Assembly (NCBI GenBank): GCA_014879945.1
Contig: JACSRE010000102.1
Span: 1-47,242 of the forward strand
Direction: 5' to 3'
Length of the DNA: 47,242 nt
DNA from: Myxococcus sp.
GTDB taxonomy: Bacteria > Myxococcota > Myxococcia > Myxococcales > Myxococcaceae
Position numbers and translations under genes: made by a program. The notes under the pieces are model-generated. The model searched no databases. It was not told the origin of the DNA and worked only from the letters and a program-made list of their open reading frames with translations. Below, piece by piece: positions 10,201 through 18,755 of this stretch (its first letter is position 1; each line of letters starts with the position of its first letter).

Positions 10201-13200
10201 TTGCGCAAGATGTCGGAGGTCTACTCGCAGCAGATGGACAACGCCGAGATGGCGTTCGTCGCCGCGACGCGCGCGCTCCGGGAGCTGCCCGACGACCCGA
10301 AGAACCTCGCCCTCTGCTCGTTGCTCTACAAGGCCGCCGACGCGCGCGACGAGTACGCCTCGCTGCTCGAGGAGGTCGCGCCGAAGGCCTCGGACGACGC
10401 CTCGCGCGCCGAGCTGTACCGGGTGCTGGCCCGCCTCCAGACCGAGGCCGGCGAGCCGCAAGACGCCGTCGAGAGCTGGAAGCAGGTGATGGCGCTCGCG
10501 CCGACCGACGGCGAGGCCATGACGCAGATGGGCGCCCTGCTGGCGTCGCAGGGGCGCGTGCAAGAGCTGATCGACGTGCTCAAGCGTCAGCTCAACATCG
10601 AAGAAGACACCACCCGCCGGGTCGCGCTCCTGTTTCAGATGGGCTCGCTCCAGGACGAGCACCTCAACGACGCCGCCGGCGCGCTCACCACGTTCCGGAG
10701 GCTCCTCGAGCTGGCGCCGACCGATCAGAACGCGCTCAGCCGCATGGACGCGCTGTGTGAGGATCAACAGCGCTGGCCCGAGCTGGCCGACGTGTTGGGG
10801 CGCCGCGCGGCCCTCGCCCCGGCCGAAGAGAAGCCGGCCATCAACTTCAAGCTGGCGGTGGTGCGCGAGACGCGGCTGCTCGACAAGTCGGGCGCCATCG
10901 AGCTCTACCGCGAGCTGCTCGCCGACAACGCCCGCCACAGCGGGGCGCTGCAGCGCCTCGAGGCGATCGCCCAGAAGGAGCCGCAGAACCAGGCGGCCTT
11001 CGAGGTGCTCGCGCGCGCGTACCGTGACGGCAGCGACCCGGTGAAGCTGGCGGCGCTGATCGAGGCGCGGGTGACGGTGTCGCCCGACGTCGTCGAGCGC
11101 AAGGCGCTGCTCCAGGAGCTGGCGAAGATCCGCGACGCGCAGTCGGAGCCCGAGCTCGCCTACCTGGCGTACTACCGCGCGTTCAAGGAGGAGCCCAACG
11201 ACGCCGCGCTCCGTCGCCAGCTCGAGCAGGCGGCCCAGGCGGCCGGCTCGTGGGACGAGCTCGCCTCGGCGTACGAGGCGGAGCTGCCGCGCATCGCCGA
11301 GCCGGCCGAGGCCGGGCAGGTCGCCTTCACGCTGGGGCAGATCTACGAGCAGCGCCTGGCCGACGCCGCCGCCGCGGTGGTCTTCTACGAGCAGGCGCGC
11401 GAGTTCGAGCCGTCGCTCGCGCAGCGCTCCCTGGCGTCGCTCGACAAGCTCTACGGGCAGCTCAACCGCGCCGACCGCCAGGCCGAGACCCTCGAGGCCC
11501 TGGGCGCCGTCACCACCGACGCGCACGAGAAGGTGGGCCTCTACTTCCGCCTCGGCCAGCTGGCCATGGAGACGCTGGAGAAGCCCGACCAGGCCGCCGG
11601 GGCCTTCGAGAAGGTGCTCGAGAACGACCCCAAGCACCTGCCCAGCCTGCGCTCGCTCGAGCAGCTCTACGAGCACGCGCAGATGAGCCAGAAGCTGTAC
11701 CGCGTGCTCGAGGCGCAGTCGTCGCTGGTGCAGGGCACCGAGCGCGAGCGGGTGCTGGGCAAGATGGCGGTGACGTCGGCCGAGGGGCTGGCGAACGTCG
11801 ATCACTCGATCACGCTCTACCGCGAGATGCTCTCGAAGAACCCGCGCAACGAGCAGGCCTTCGAGGCCCTCAACGCGCTGCTCGATCGCGCCGGCCGCGC
11901 CGACGAGCTGGTCGAGCTGCTCACCACGCGCCTGCAGGTGACGATCGACCCGCGCGAGCTGGTGCGGCTCAACGAGCGGGTGGGGCGGGTGCTCTTCGAG
12001 CGGCTGCAGCGCGCCGAAGACGCCATCGCCTACTTCAAGGCCGCGCTCGATCGCGACGCGCGGCACCGCGGCGCCCTCGAGGCGCTGCGCGACATCTTCG
12101 AGGCGCTCGACCGGAGGGACGATCTCGTCATCATCCTGCGGCGCCTCATCCCGCTCCAGGAGGAGGCGTCGGGGGTCAAGGGCATTCGCATTCGCCTGGC
12201 CGAGATCATCGCGGGGTCGGCGCGGCGCGAAGAGGCGCTCGACGCCGCCCGGCGTGCGCTTGAGGTCGAGCCCCACCGCCAGGAAGATCTCGATCGCCTG
12301 CTGCAGGTCTTCATGCAGCTCAAGGCGTGGCCCGACGCCGCGCGGGCCCTCGAGGCGAAGGCCCAGCACTACCTGCTGATCGAGGAGCGCGCCAACGCCG
12401 CCGAGGTGCTGTTCCAGGTCGCCGATCTGTGGCGCAACACCGCCAACAAGCCCGATCTCGCCGGGGCGCCGCTCGAGCGCATTCTCGAGATCGAGCCGTC
12501 GAGCCGAAAGGCGTACGATCTCGCCCTCGACCTCTACTCGAAGCAGGGCGACTGGCGCGCCTACGCCCAGGTGATGGACCGGTTCCTCCCCAACCTGGTC
12601 ACCGAGGACGAGAAGGTGGCCGCGCTGCAGCAGCTGGCCGCCGTGCAGGAGTCGAAGCTCGGCCAGAAAGACGTGGCCTTCCTCCAGTACACGCGCGCGC
12701 TGCACCTCAACCCGTCAGACGACGCCGTGCGCGAGCAGGTCGAGCGGCTCGCCGAAGAGACGGGGAGCTTCGAGGAGCTCGCCGCGGTCTACGAAGAGGT
12801 CGCCGACGAGCTGCCGCGGGGCCCACTGGCCGAGCGCATGTACCTGACGCTCGCGCGGGTGCACGATCAGAAGCTCGACGACGCCGACAGCGCCGAGGGC
12901 GCGCTGCGAAAGATCCTGGCCTTCGACCCGACGAACGAGGCCGCCCTCGAGCGCCTCTCGTCGATGTTCGCGCGCCGCGGCTCGCACAAGGAGTACGTGG
13001 TGTCGCTCGAGCAGAAGCTCGAAGCGGCGCCCAGCCTCGAGGTCCGCAAGGACATCTTGCGCGAGATCGCCCGGGCCTACGACGAGCACCTCGGCAGCCC
13101 CGACGACGCCGAGAACGCGCTCCAGCGGGCCCTCGAGCTCGAGCCCGATCGCGACACCCTCGAGGTGCTCGCGGCGCTGCAGCGCCGGCAGGGCAACCAC

Positions 13201-16200
13201 GCCGCCGTCGCCAGCACCCTGCTGCGCATGCGCGACATCGCGCCCACGCCCGAGGAGCGCTCCCGTATTCAGGTCGACGTCGCGCAGGTCTACGAGCGCG
13301 ACCTGAAAGACGACGAGGCCGCGGTCGAGGGCTTCCGGCAGGCGCTCGAGTTCGACCCCGCCAACGGCGTCGCGCTCGAGGCGCTCGAGAAGCTCTACTC
13401 CCGGCTCGATCGCCCGGCCGAGCTCCTCTCGGTCTACGAGCGCGAGCTCGAGCTCACCAGCGACTACCGCGAGCGGGTGCGGCTGCTCTTCAAGAGCGCC
13501 TCGATCTGGGAAGAGCGGTACCAGAACCTGGTCAACGCCGACGCGTGCATCGACGCGGCGCTGCAGGTCGACCCGCAGAACGTGCAGGCCATCAAGACGC
13601 TAGAGCGGCTGCGCAAGGCCCAGGGCCGGTGGGACGAGCTGATCGGCGTCGTCGATCGCCACATCAACCTGCTCAACAACCCCGAAGAGAAGGCCGTGCT
13701 CTGCGTGGAGATGGGCGACATCTTCCACCAGCAGCTCAAGGCCGTGGACCGCGCGGTGGTGGCCTACCACCAGGCGCTCGATCTCGACCCGAAGTGCCGG
13801 CCGGCGATGCACGCCCTGGGCACCCTGTACGAGCGCTCCGGTAACTGGCCCTTCGCCCTCGACATGCTCGAGCGCGAGGCGCAGGTGCTGGGCACCACGC
13901 CCGAGGCCGTCGAGCTCTACTTCCGCGCCGGCAAGATCAACGAAGACATGTTGATCGACGCGGGGAGCGCCAAGCGCTGCTACCTCGAGGCGCTGCGCAT
14001 CGACCCCGCCTACCTGCCCGCGATTCGGGCGCTTAAGGGCGTCTACGAGATCGAGAAGGACTGGGACAACTACGAGAAGGCGCTGCTGGAAGAGGCGCGC
14101 CAGACCGAAGACCCGGTGGAGCGCTCCGACGCGTTCCTCTCTGTGGCGCGCTACTACGAGAGCCGCGAAGAGCGCGAGACGGCGACCCAGTACTACGAAG
14201 AGGCGCTCAAGCTGGTGCCTGACGCCCTCGAGGCCGCCCGCCCGCTCGCCGACATCTACCTCTCGACCGAGAACTGGGCGCGCTGCGAGCAGATGCTCGA
14301 CATCGTCACCACCAGGATGTCGCAGCGCTACGCCCAGGCGCCCGAGGACGACGAGCTCGCCCGCGAGCTGTGTCGGCGCTTCTACCGGCTCGGCTACGTC
14401 TGCGAGAAGAACACCCGCCGCGACAAGGCCCTCAACGCGTTCGAGAAGGCCTACCAGCTCGACGCCACCAACCTGGCGGTGCTCGAGGGCTACGGCAACC
14501 TGCTGGTGCAGGTGAAGCGCTTCGAAGAGGCGCTCAAGGTCTACCACTCGATCCTGCTGCACCACCGCGGCGACCTCACCGACCTCGAGGTCGCCGAGAT
14601 CCACTGGACGCTGGGCGACCTCCACTTCCAGCTCAAGCAGTACGACCGCGCCGAGAACCAGTTCGAGAAGGCGCTGGGCATCGACGCCAGCCACGAGCCG
14701 TCGCTGCGCTCGATGGTGAACATCGCCGAGGCGACGCAGAACTACGAGCGCGTCTCGGACTTCAGGCAGCGGCTGTTGCAGGTCGTCGACGGCGAGGCCA
14801 GGTTCGAGAACGGCGTGGCGCTGGGGAAGATCGCCCGCGACAAGCTCAGCGACCCCTACCTGGCCATCGAGGCCTACCTCGCGGCCCACAAGGTCGCGCC
14901 CGACGCGCTCGAGGTGCTCGACGCGCTCTACGTGCTGTACCGCGAGACCAAGCAGGGTGCCAAGGCCGGCGAGATGCTCGAGCGCATGCTGCAGACGCAG
15001 GCGCTCCAGGCCGACCCGGCGAAGGCCAAGCGGGTGTGGTTCGCGCTGGGGGAGATCGCGCGCGACGAGCTGGGCGATCTCGACAAGGCGACGCACGCCT
15101 TCAACGCGGCGCTCGACCTCGACTGGCGCTTCATCGAGGCCTTCAGCGCGCTCGAGGCGATGCTGGGCCGGAACAAGAAGTGGAAGACGCTCGACGACAA
15201 CTACAAGCGCATGCTCGCGCGCTTCCCCAAGAACGACGAGACGCACCTGGCGCGGATGACGATCTGGCGCGCGCTCGGTGACATGTACCTCAACGTCATG
15301 AAGGCCCCCGACGCCGCCGTCGAGGTCTACAAGGTGGTGGCGGCCGGCCAGCCCGACAACATCGAGGTGCAGGAGCAGTTCGCCGCGCTCGCGCAGTCGC
15401 AGGCCGGCTACGAGCAAGACGCCGTCGACGCGTGGCGCCGCTCGCTCCCCACCACCACCTCGCCCGGCAAGGTCGCCTCGGCGCTGGCCGAGCTGGCCGC
15501 GCGCCGGAAGGACTACGACTCGGCCTGGCTGGCCGCGCAGGTGGCGTCGGGGCTGATCGGCGAGCTCGGGGCAGGGGAGCGCGAGATCCTCACCAAGCTG
15601 ACGCCCTACGCGAAGAAGCGTGAGACGGCGCAGCGCGCGCTCACCGATCGGCTGTGGCAGCAGCACCTCTTCCACCCGCGCGTGCGCGGGCCGCTCTCGG
15701 AGCTGATGGCGATTCTCTTCGAGCAGGCCGGCGGCCTCTACAAAGAGGAGTTCCTCCGCTACGGCATCGTGCCCAAGAAGCACCTCATCGACGTCACGCA
15801 GGGCGCCGAGTTCCACCTCTCGCACTACCGCTACGTCAGCCGGCTCCTCGGCATGGAGCAGATCGCGCTCTACTCGCCCTTCCTCGTCGCCACGCGCGAC
15901 CGCATCGCCAAGAAGACGACCGAGGCCGCCCCGGACCCGATGGTGGGGGCCGAGGTGATTCACACCGACCCCATCGGGGTGCGTGTCGGCGGCAAGTTCT
16001 TCGGCGAGGCCGGCCAGCGCGAGGCCTACTACCTGCTCGGCCGCACCATGGCGCTGCTGCGCCCGGAGCTGGTGATGACGGCGCGCGTCTCGGCCGAGCG
16101 GCTCGAGTCGATCATGCAGGCGGCCATCAGCCTCTCGGTCGATCGCTTCCGCTTCACCGCCGACCTCCGCGCCATCGACACCGAGCGCAAGCTGCTGGAG

Positions 16201-16506
16201 CGCTCGCTGTCGGAGCAGGCCCGCGCCGCGCTCGCCCGCGTCACCCGCGAGTACGTCAAGGTGGCGACGCCGAACGATCTGCGCAACTACCTCGAAGGCG
16301 CCGAGCTCACCGCGGTGCGCGCCGGCGCCTTCGTGGCCGGCGAGATCGAGCCCGTCAAGCGCATGGTGATGGCCGAGACCGGCAGCGCCTATCGTGTTCA
16401 GCCACGATCGAAAATTCGAGACCTGATGGTCTTCGCGCTGGGCGATGATCTGCACGCTTTGCGGGTCGCGGTGGGCACCAGCGTCGAAGTTCAGCTGCGC
16501 AAGTGA
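4246..16506 (+). CDS. gltI: GltI, giant TPR protein of the gliding machine (AgmK-like)
   Basis: A 4086-residue protein without signal peptide or clear membrane helix, predicted cytoplasmic. Most of it (about 10-3600) is a helical solenoid of degenerate tetratricopeptide repeats with recurring features such as acidic-Pro hinges (LDP, LEVDP, LAPTD) and A-type helices ending in Leu-Glu. The last 430 or so residues are different: longer, less repetitive and with aromatic/His-rich segments, so probably a distinct folded domain. In M. xanthus a TPR giant of comparable size lies between gltH and gltJ and is the cytoplasmic scaffold of the focal adhesion complex. Between 9850 and 10205 codon use shifts to less GC-rich synonyms, although the frame stays intact. 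No classical ribosome-binding site precedes the ATG. Gene identity is strong by size, repeat type and order. Confidence 0.9.
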   Translation: MTDTAAEKSPEKGFGEVEASLEKSGRVEDLIRLYETRSREVPTADEAAHLLSRAGHLARERLKSPPRAEDLFRRALVYLPNAREALEGLRAVAEGRNDAAMLADVLERLGLISSGPAAATCYLKAGELFETRLGRRDRAVLCYQLAARAAPHERAGYQKARALLLADGRYGSAYESLERERTHLGDRELLEDYVAFAEALVNNPLEHTLATKAIVRALSIDGKNARAQQAQKDLGKLEYVWRERARALKAQSHEESDRRLAARLSLQVARLFATYEPSATAKLKEAIDRCFALWPAMPDALELLEHVADKSGDIRVALTVFSKLASDTRDKVAQVDLHLRIGQVLLTRANDTAGATAEFEQASRIDPSRPDAAELASELLIGQGRVADGMAVLERHLATLKDRTAQVALRTTMADLASRLLKDEAVARAHLEAALEVDPNNAQVAWRLLKAYADSQELERAWPLFELGISAPQPVADRVTMCEFISLMCEDAGDARRAFKALSCALPLDPSRVPLLSALKDAATRANQQAELALALRRAAQVAPAAAQTNLWKTLGHLLQSLDRPAEAQEAWLEVQKRHGDDADAIAALGAIRKQLAEAPQDPRSKLEAEARKLEASAADPSAAAAVYRKILELDADSVPTLKKLGAAAANLGQWEEVATVAERLMALADSAAERQEWRARLAQLFAERLGRKDEASGLYLNLLDEGVENATVVGGLERLASQGVRPTDISRALAPVYARAGDFQRQVASLLVQLSSAQDRDESKALLTLLAETTEKRLMDVRGAFDLRLRGLQLDPTDGAFRVEAARLARELKAQQDLARFLSERSSKVAEAAPAVSMLVEAAKLAEEVGATDDAMAALKAALQRTPDSIELLTRLATLARAARRLADADQALRQLAPLLTGDEQRDAFLQLSAVNGELQRPKEAAAALSEAIRLGAPEAEHLPRVAALLEQAGMMQELTQAQARLIALFEQAGEGDKAAALSVARARVLETSLGDKAEAIARYAEVLKGKPSDADAIAALENLLGDEVHREAAARAVLIAYEHANDHRKQVSALHVIAEAARDSLERVNALKRAAELHTMHLRQPEQAFAALAQAVRITPEDVALRAAARQAAEEADAVDSYAEVLQDLVDAGAGPAAIGLHRELAELYERKLNDQDRAVAQLHKVLGLDAKNGDALRSLQRLHRAREEWWDLVPIIERLASIESDLPARTALEREAALLSESKLEDLDRAALNWRQVVGRDVLDRDAASALDRLYLKLDRPQELAFALELRRNQEGQSPQGRELAFRLGQLRQHKLNDLRGALEVYRQILAEDASHEGARQALEQWVRGNTAEAAAAMEILDPVLARSGDHQARISLREARLLSASGRTERARLSSEVRAILERDLGQPEAAFMNALKVFTDGLERSEVQPELERLAKETGSYAELAEIYESTSEELEAVEERAGLLRRAAEIREQLDETEDAVRVWNALLELAPQDRQALDALSKLYAKSQNARELSSVYAQQAQLAADPAQKLELLGKAGQAFATAGDDDRAIEAYRSALAIKRSVPVLAALDQLFAKTERFAEQADVLAQLAQETPEPAGKAAFLLRRGQILEREGQLADALRAYEEVLRHVPGEAHGVAGLERLLQHEAARVEAARLLEPLYRAASELKKLVEVLDVRLGVTEPSRRVPLLLEIATLREAVGQKALALTTRLRSFTEAPADEEVRSELERLAADLGAFEELAASYEDALERGAPEPLAGELWRRLASLYGERLSRFDLAARAWNECLTRDPKDSVVLDALATIYRRTSQFRELSVVMRRQLALEPSVPGQVNLLFDLATLAEDTLSDKQLAATAYQAILERKPDDGNALKLLGRLFSEMEKWPELAQVLAREVQQAEAQGQDEEARELLVRLGRLKLTRLGDPRGALNTYQEVLRRKPGHAGAVGALEEMARSDNPLKGEAANTLAPVFAEEGEHLKLVQMIEAQVTSAQQPGERAVLLRKMSEVYSQQMDNAEMAFVAATRALRELPDDPKNLALCSLLYKAADARDEYASLLEEVAPKASDDASRAELYRVLARLQTEAGEPQDAVESWKQVMALAPTDGEAMTQMGALLASQGRVQELIDVLKRQLNIEEDTTRRVALLFQMGSLQDEHLNDAAGALTTFRRLLELAPTDQNALSRMDALCEDQQRWPELADVLGRRAALAPAEEKPAINFKLAVVRETRLLDKSGAIELYRELLADNARHSGALQRLEAIAQKEPQNQAAFEVLARAYRDGSDPVKLAALIEARVTVSPDVVERKALLQELAKIRDAQSEPELAYLAYYRAFKEEPNDAALRRQLEQAAQAAGSWDELASAYEAELPRIAEPAEAGQVAFTLGQIYEQRLADAAAAVVFYEQAREFEPSLAQRSLASLDKLYGQLNRADRQAETLEALGAVTTDAHEKVGLYFRLGQLAMETLEKPDQAAGAFEKVLENDPKHLPSLRSLEQLYEHAQMSQKLYRVLEAQSSLVQGTERERVLGKMAVTSAEGLANVDHSITLYREMLSKNPRNEQAFEALNALLDRAGRADELVELLTTRLQVTIDPRELVRLNERVGRVLFERLQRAEDAIAYFKAALDRDARHRGALEALRDIFEALDRRDDLVIILRRLIPLQEEASGVKGIRIRLAEIIAGSARREEALDAARRALEVEPHRQEDLDRLLQVFMQLKAWPDAARALEAKAQHYLLIEERANAAEVLFQVADLWRNTANKPDLAGAPLERILEIEPSSRKAYDLALDLYSKQGDWRAYAQVMDRFLPNLVTEDEKVAALQQLAAVQESKLGQKDVAFLQYTRALHLNPSDDAVREQVERLAEETGSFEELAAVYEEVADELPRGPLAERMYLTLARVHDQKLDDADSAEGALRKILAFDPTNEAALERLSSMFARRGSHKEYVVSLEQKLEAAPSLEVRKDILREIARAYDEHLGSPDDAENALQRALELEPDRDTLEVLAALQRRQGNHAAVASTLLRMRDIAPTPEERSRIQVDVAQVYERDLKDDEAAVEGFRQALEFDPANGVALEALEKLYSRLDRPAELLSVYERELELTSDYRERVRLLFKSASIWEERYQNLVNADACIDAALQVDPQNVQAIKTLERLRKAQGRWDELIGVVDRHINLLNNPEEKAVLCVEMGDIFHQQLKAVDRAVVAYHQALDLDPKCRPAMHALGTLYERSGNWPFALDMLEREAQVLGTTPEAVELYFRAGKINEDMLIDAGSAKRCYLEALRIDPAYLPAIRALKGVYEIEKDWDNYEKALLEEARQTEDPVERSDAFLSVARYYESREERETATQYYEEALKLVPDALEAARPLADIYLSTENWARCEQMLDIVTTRMSQRYAQAPEDDELARELCRRFYRLGYVCEKNTRRDKALNAFEKAYQLDATNLAVLEGYGNLLVQVKRFEEALKVYHSILLHHRGDLTDLEVAEIHWTLGDLHFQLKQYDRAENQFEKALGIDASHEPSLRSMVNIAEATQNYERVSDFRQRLLQVVDGEARFENGVALGKIARDKLSDPYLAIEAYLAAHKVAPDALEVLDALYVLYRETKQGAKAGEMLERMLQTQALQADPAKAKRVWFALGEIARDELGDLDKATHAFNAALDLDWRFIEAFSALEAMLGRNKKWKTLDDNYKRMLARFPKNDETHLARMTIWRALGDMYLNVMKAPDAAVEVYKVVAAGQPDNIEVQEQFAALAQSQAGYEQDAVDAWRRSLPTTTSPGKVASALAELAARRKDYDSAWLAAQVASGLIGELGAGEREILTKLTPYAKKRETAQRALTDRLWQQHLFHPRVRGPLSELMAILFEQAGGLYKEEFLRYGIVPKKHLIDVTQGAEFHLSHYRYVSRLLGMEQIALYSPFLVATRDRIAKKTTEAAPDPMVGAEVIHTDPIGVRVGGKFFGEAGQREAYYLLGRTMALLRPELVMTARVSAERLESIMQAAISLSVDRFRFTADLRAIDTERKLLERSLSEQARAALARVTREYVKVATPNDLRNYLEGAELTAVRAGAFVAGEIEPVKRMVMAETGSAYRVQPRSKIRDLMVFALGDDLHALRVAVGTSVEVQLRK

Positions 16507-16578
16507 GCAGATTGATTGACACTCCGCGGCAAGCCAGTCATCAGGAGGAACCTGGCGCGCTGAGCCGGCGTCCGTTCC

Positions 16579-16607
16579 TTGACCCCCTGAAAAGGGAAAC
16601 CTACGAT
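16579..16607 (+). promoter_or_regulatory. Candidate sigma70 promoter for gltJ
   Basis: TTGACC (16579-16584), exactly 17 bp, then TACGAT (16602-16607), five of six and four of six matches to the consensus. Transcription would start near 16614 and give a leader of about 25 nt with GGGA six bases before the ATG at 16639. This suggests gltJ can be expressed independently of the 12-kb gltI. Confidence 0.55.
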
Positions 16608-16638
16608 TTTTCAGTGATTCGCCTGACTGGGACGACTG

Positions 16639-18750
16639 ATGCGCTTCGTCTGTGAAAGCTGCCGCGCGCAGTACATGATCAATGACGAGAAGGTCGGGCC
16701 GAAGGGCGTCAAGGTCCGCTGCCGCAAGTGCGGCTACGTCATTCACGTCAAACGCACGGACGGCGGGGCCACGGGTGCGGCTGGGAAGGGCCCGGTCGGC
16801 GCCTCCAATGATCCCGAAGACGCGACGGCGACGCAGGTGATGAACAGCCCGCTGGCCGCCGGCGCCGACGCGACGCTCGATCTCACCAGCCCCGGCGCGC
16901 CCGCGGCGGACCCGCCGACCTCGCGCGTGAACATGAACGACCCGGCCGTGCTGGCCGCGATGGACGCGAAGGCGGCCAAGACGGCGGCCGCGAAGAGCAG
17001 CGCCAGCGCTCCGCCTGCGGCCGCCAAGCCCGGCGACAGCTTCCTGGGCGCCGATGAAGACGAGATCGGCGCGGTGTTCGACTCGGTGCTGGCGGGCGGC
17101 AGCACAGGCCCCACGACGCTCCCGACGGCCAGCCGCGATTCGGGCGCCGTCGAAGGCGATCGCGAGTCGACCAAGGTGCTCGACGCCGACATGGTCAAGC
17201 GGCTCGCGGAAGAGAGCAACGCGAGCCCCTCGTCGTCCAACCCCGCGCTGGCGAAGGTCGAAGAGGTGCCCCAGCAGGACTGGTACGTCGCGCTCAACGA
17301 CAAGCAGACCGGCCCCATGCCGCTCGACCAGCTCAAGCAGCACTGGGACACCGGCGAGGTCGGCCCCGATTCGCTGTGCTGGCGCGCGGGCTTCAGCGAC
17401 TGGATCCCCGTCTCCGAGGTGAAGATCCTCGCGGCCGTGCTCGCGCCCAAGCCCGCCAAGCCGATCGTGGTGGCGCCGCCGGTGAACGTGAGCGTCGGCA
17501 TGATGGCGCCGTCGGTGGTCAGCGTTCCGGTGCAGTCGGCCTTCTCGGCCGGCGGGCTGGTCACCACCGTGCAGTCCGAGATGCAGGTGCCGATTGCGGC
17601 CTCGTCTCCGCCCTCTCCGAACATCGCGACCCAGGAAGACACGGGCACGTGGCGGCCCTCGGCGGCGTCGGCGCTGGCCTCGCTCGTCAAGGAAGAGACC
17701 GACTTCCTCGCCAAGCCCGCGGCCAGGAAGCAAGAGGCGCCGCCGCCTGAGCCCGCTTCGGGTGGGCTGCTCGATCTGCCGTCTGAAGAGCGTGCGGCCC
17801 CTGCGCCTCAGCACGCCCCCGAGGCGGCTCCGGCCCGCCCGGCGCCGCCGCCGGTCAACCCGTACCTGGCGAACCAGGGCGCGACCTACAGCGCTCCAGC
17901 CGTCACTCAGTACCGTCCGCCCTCGAACCGGGGCTTGATCATCGGCCTCGGCGTCGGAGGCGGCGTGCTGTTGATCTGCCTCATCGGGCTGGTGCTCTTC
18001 CTGGCGCTCCGAGAGCCGAAGGTGGTGGTGGCTCCGCAGCCCATCGCGGTCGCCCCGGTGCAGCCGCCGCCGGTCGCGGTGGCGCCGACCCAGCCTGCGC
18101 CGACTCAGCCGACCCAGCCGCAGCCGCCCACTCAACCGGTGGCGCCAGTGGCCGCGGTCACGCCGCCCGTCGAACAGCCAGCACCCGCGCAGCCCGTCGC
18201 GGCGGTGGTCAAGACGACGCCCACGGCGAAGGGCGGCAGCACCACCAAGACGGTGGCCCGCGCCGAGAAGCCCGAGCCCGCGCCTGCGCCGGTGGCCGAG
18301 AAGAAAGAGCCCGCGAAGTCAGGCGGCGACGGCGACAGCTTCGACGACCTCTTCGGCGACGGGAAGAAGCGGCCGGTCAAAGAAGAGGCGAGCGCGCAGC
18401 CCGAGAAGAAGAAGCCCACCGTCTACGTGCCGCCGCCCCCTGGAGGCGCCGGTGGGGGCGACCTGAAGGACGAGCTGAACCAGAGCGACATCCTCGAGGT
18501 GGTCAGCGGCAGCAAGGCGGCGCTGGGTAGGTGCGCCGAGGAGCAGCGCAAACGCGAGCCCGGCACCACCGGTCGCCTCGTCATGAAGTGGTCGATTCAG
18601 ACCAGCGGCAAGGTCTCGAACGTCGGGGTCGTCACCGAGGAGTTCAAGGGTACGTACATGGCGGGCTGCGTGGGGGGCGTGATCAAGGCCATGACGTTCC
18701 CTCGCCACAAGAAGGCCGGCGAGCCGGTGCAGTTCCCCTTCAAGTTCTAG
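16639..18750 (+). CDS. gltJ: GltJ (AgmX), zinc-ribbon/GYF/TonB-like gliding protein
   Basis: A 703-residue protein. It begins with a zinc ribbon of the MJ0042 type (Cys5, Cys8, Cys28, Cys31). Next come a disordered linker, a GYF domain (about 213-265, starting WYVA and containing GPM and the W-W-P core), a Pro-rich linker, one membrane helix (about 432-457), a Pro/Lys-rich periplasmic linker and a C-terminal TonB/AgmX domain (about 610-703). In M. xanthus the cytoplasmic part of GltJ binds MglA-GTP and AglZ and, through the zinc finger, recruits MglB, controlling assembly and disassembly of adhesions. The TonB-like end contacts the outer-membrane components. Domain order and location after gltI make the call firm. 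It is probably transcribed from its own promoter and followed at 5 bp by a small zinc-finger membrane gene. Confidence 0.93.
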   Translation: MRFVCESCRAQYMINDEKVGPKGVKVRCRKCGYVIHVKRTDGGATGAAGKGPVGASNDPEDATATQVMNSPLAAGADATLDLTSPGAPAADPPTSRVNMNDPAVLAAMDAKAAKTAAAKSSASAPPAAAKPGDSFLGADEDEIGAVFDSVLAGGSTGPTTLPTASRDSGAVEGDRESTKVLDADMVKRLAEESNASPSSSNPALAKVEEVPQQDWYVALNDKQTGPMPLDQLKQHWDTGEVGPDSLCWRAGFSDWIPVSEVKILAAVLAPKPAKPIVVAPPVNVSVGMMAPSVVSVPVQSAFSAGGLVTTVQSEMQVPIAASSPPSPNIATQEDTGTWRPSAASALASLVKEETDFLAKPAARKQEAPPPEPASGGLLDLPSEERAAPAPQHAPEAAPARPAPPPVNPYLANQGATYSAPAVTQYRPPSNRGLIIGLGVGGGVLLICLIGLVLFLALREPKVVVAPQPIAVAPVQPPPVAVAPTQPAPTQPTQPQPPTQPVAPVAAVTPPVEQPAPAQPVAAVVKTTPTAKGGSTTKTVARAEKPEPAPAPVAEKKEPAKSGGDGDSFDDLFGDGKKRPVKEEASAQPEKKKPTVYVPPPPGGAGGGDLKDELNQSDILEVVSGSKAALGRCAEEQRKREPGTTGRLVMKWSIQTSGKVSNVGVVTEEFKGTYMAGCVGGVIKAMTFPRHKKAGEPVQFPFKF

Positions 18751-18755
18751 CCGGC

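Noticed and set aside
4357-12705. Further minus-strand open frames of 1148, 704 and 880 residues within gltI
   Set aside because: Same codon-bias shadow of the TPR repeats; the His/Leu/Gly/Arg-rich composition is not that of a folded protein.
13600-18135. A 1511-residue open frame on the minus strand across gltI and gltJ
   Set aside because: It lies antisense to two well-supported genes, is low-complexity (Arg/Gly/Leu/Val/Glu) and shows no domain. Strong G/C third-position bias removes stop codons from this antisense frame.
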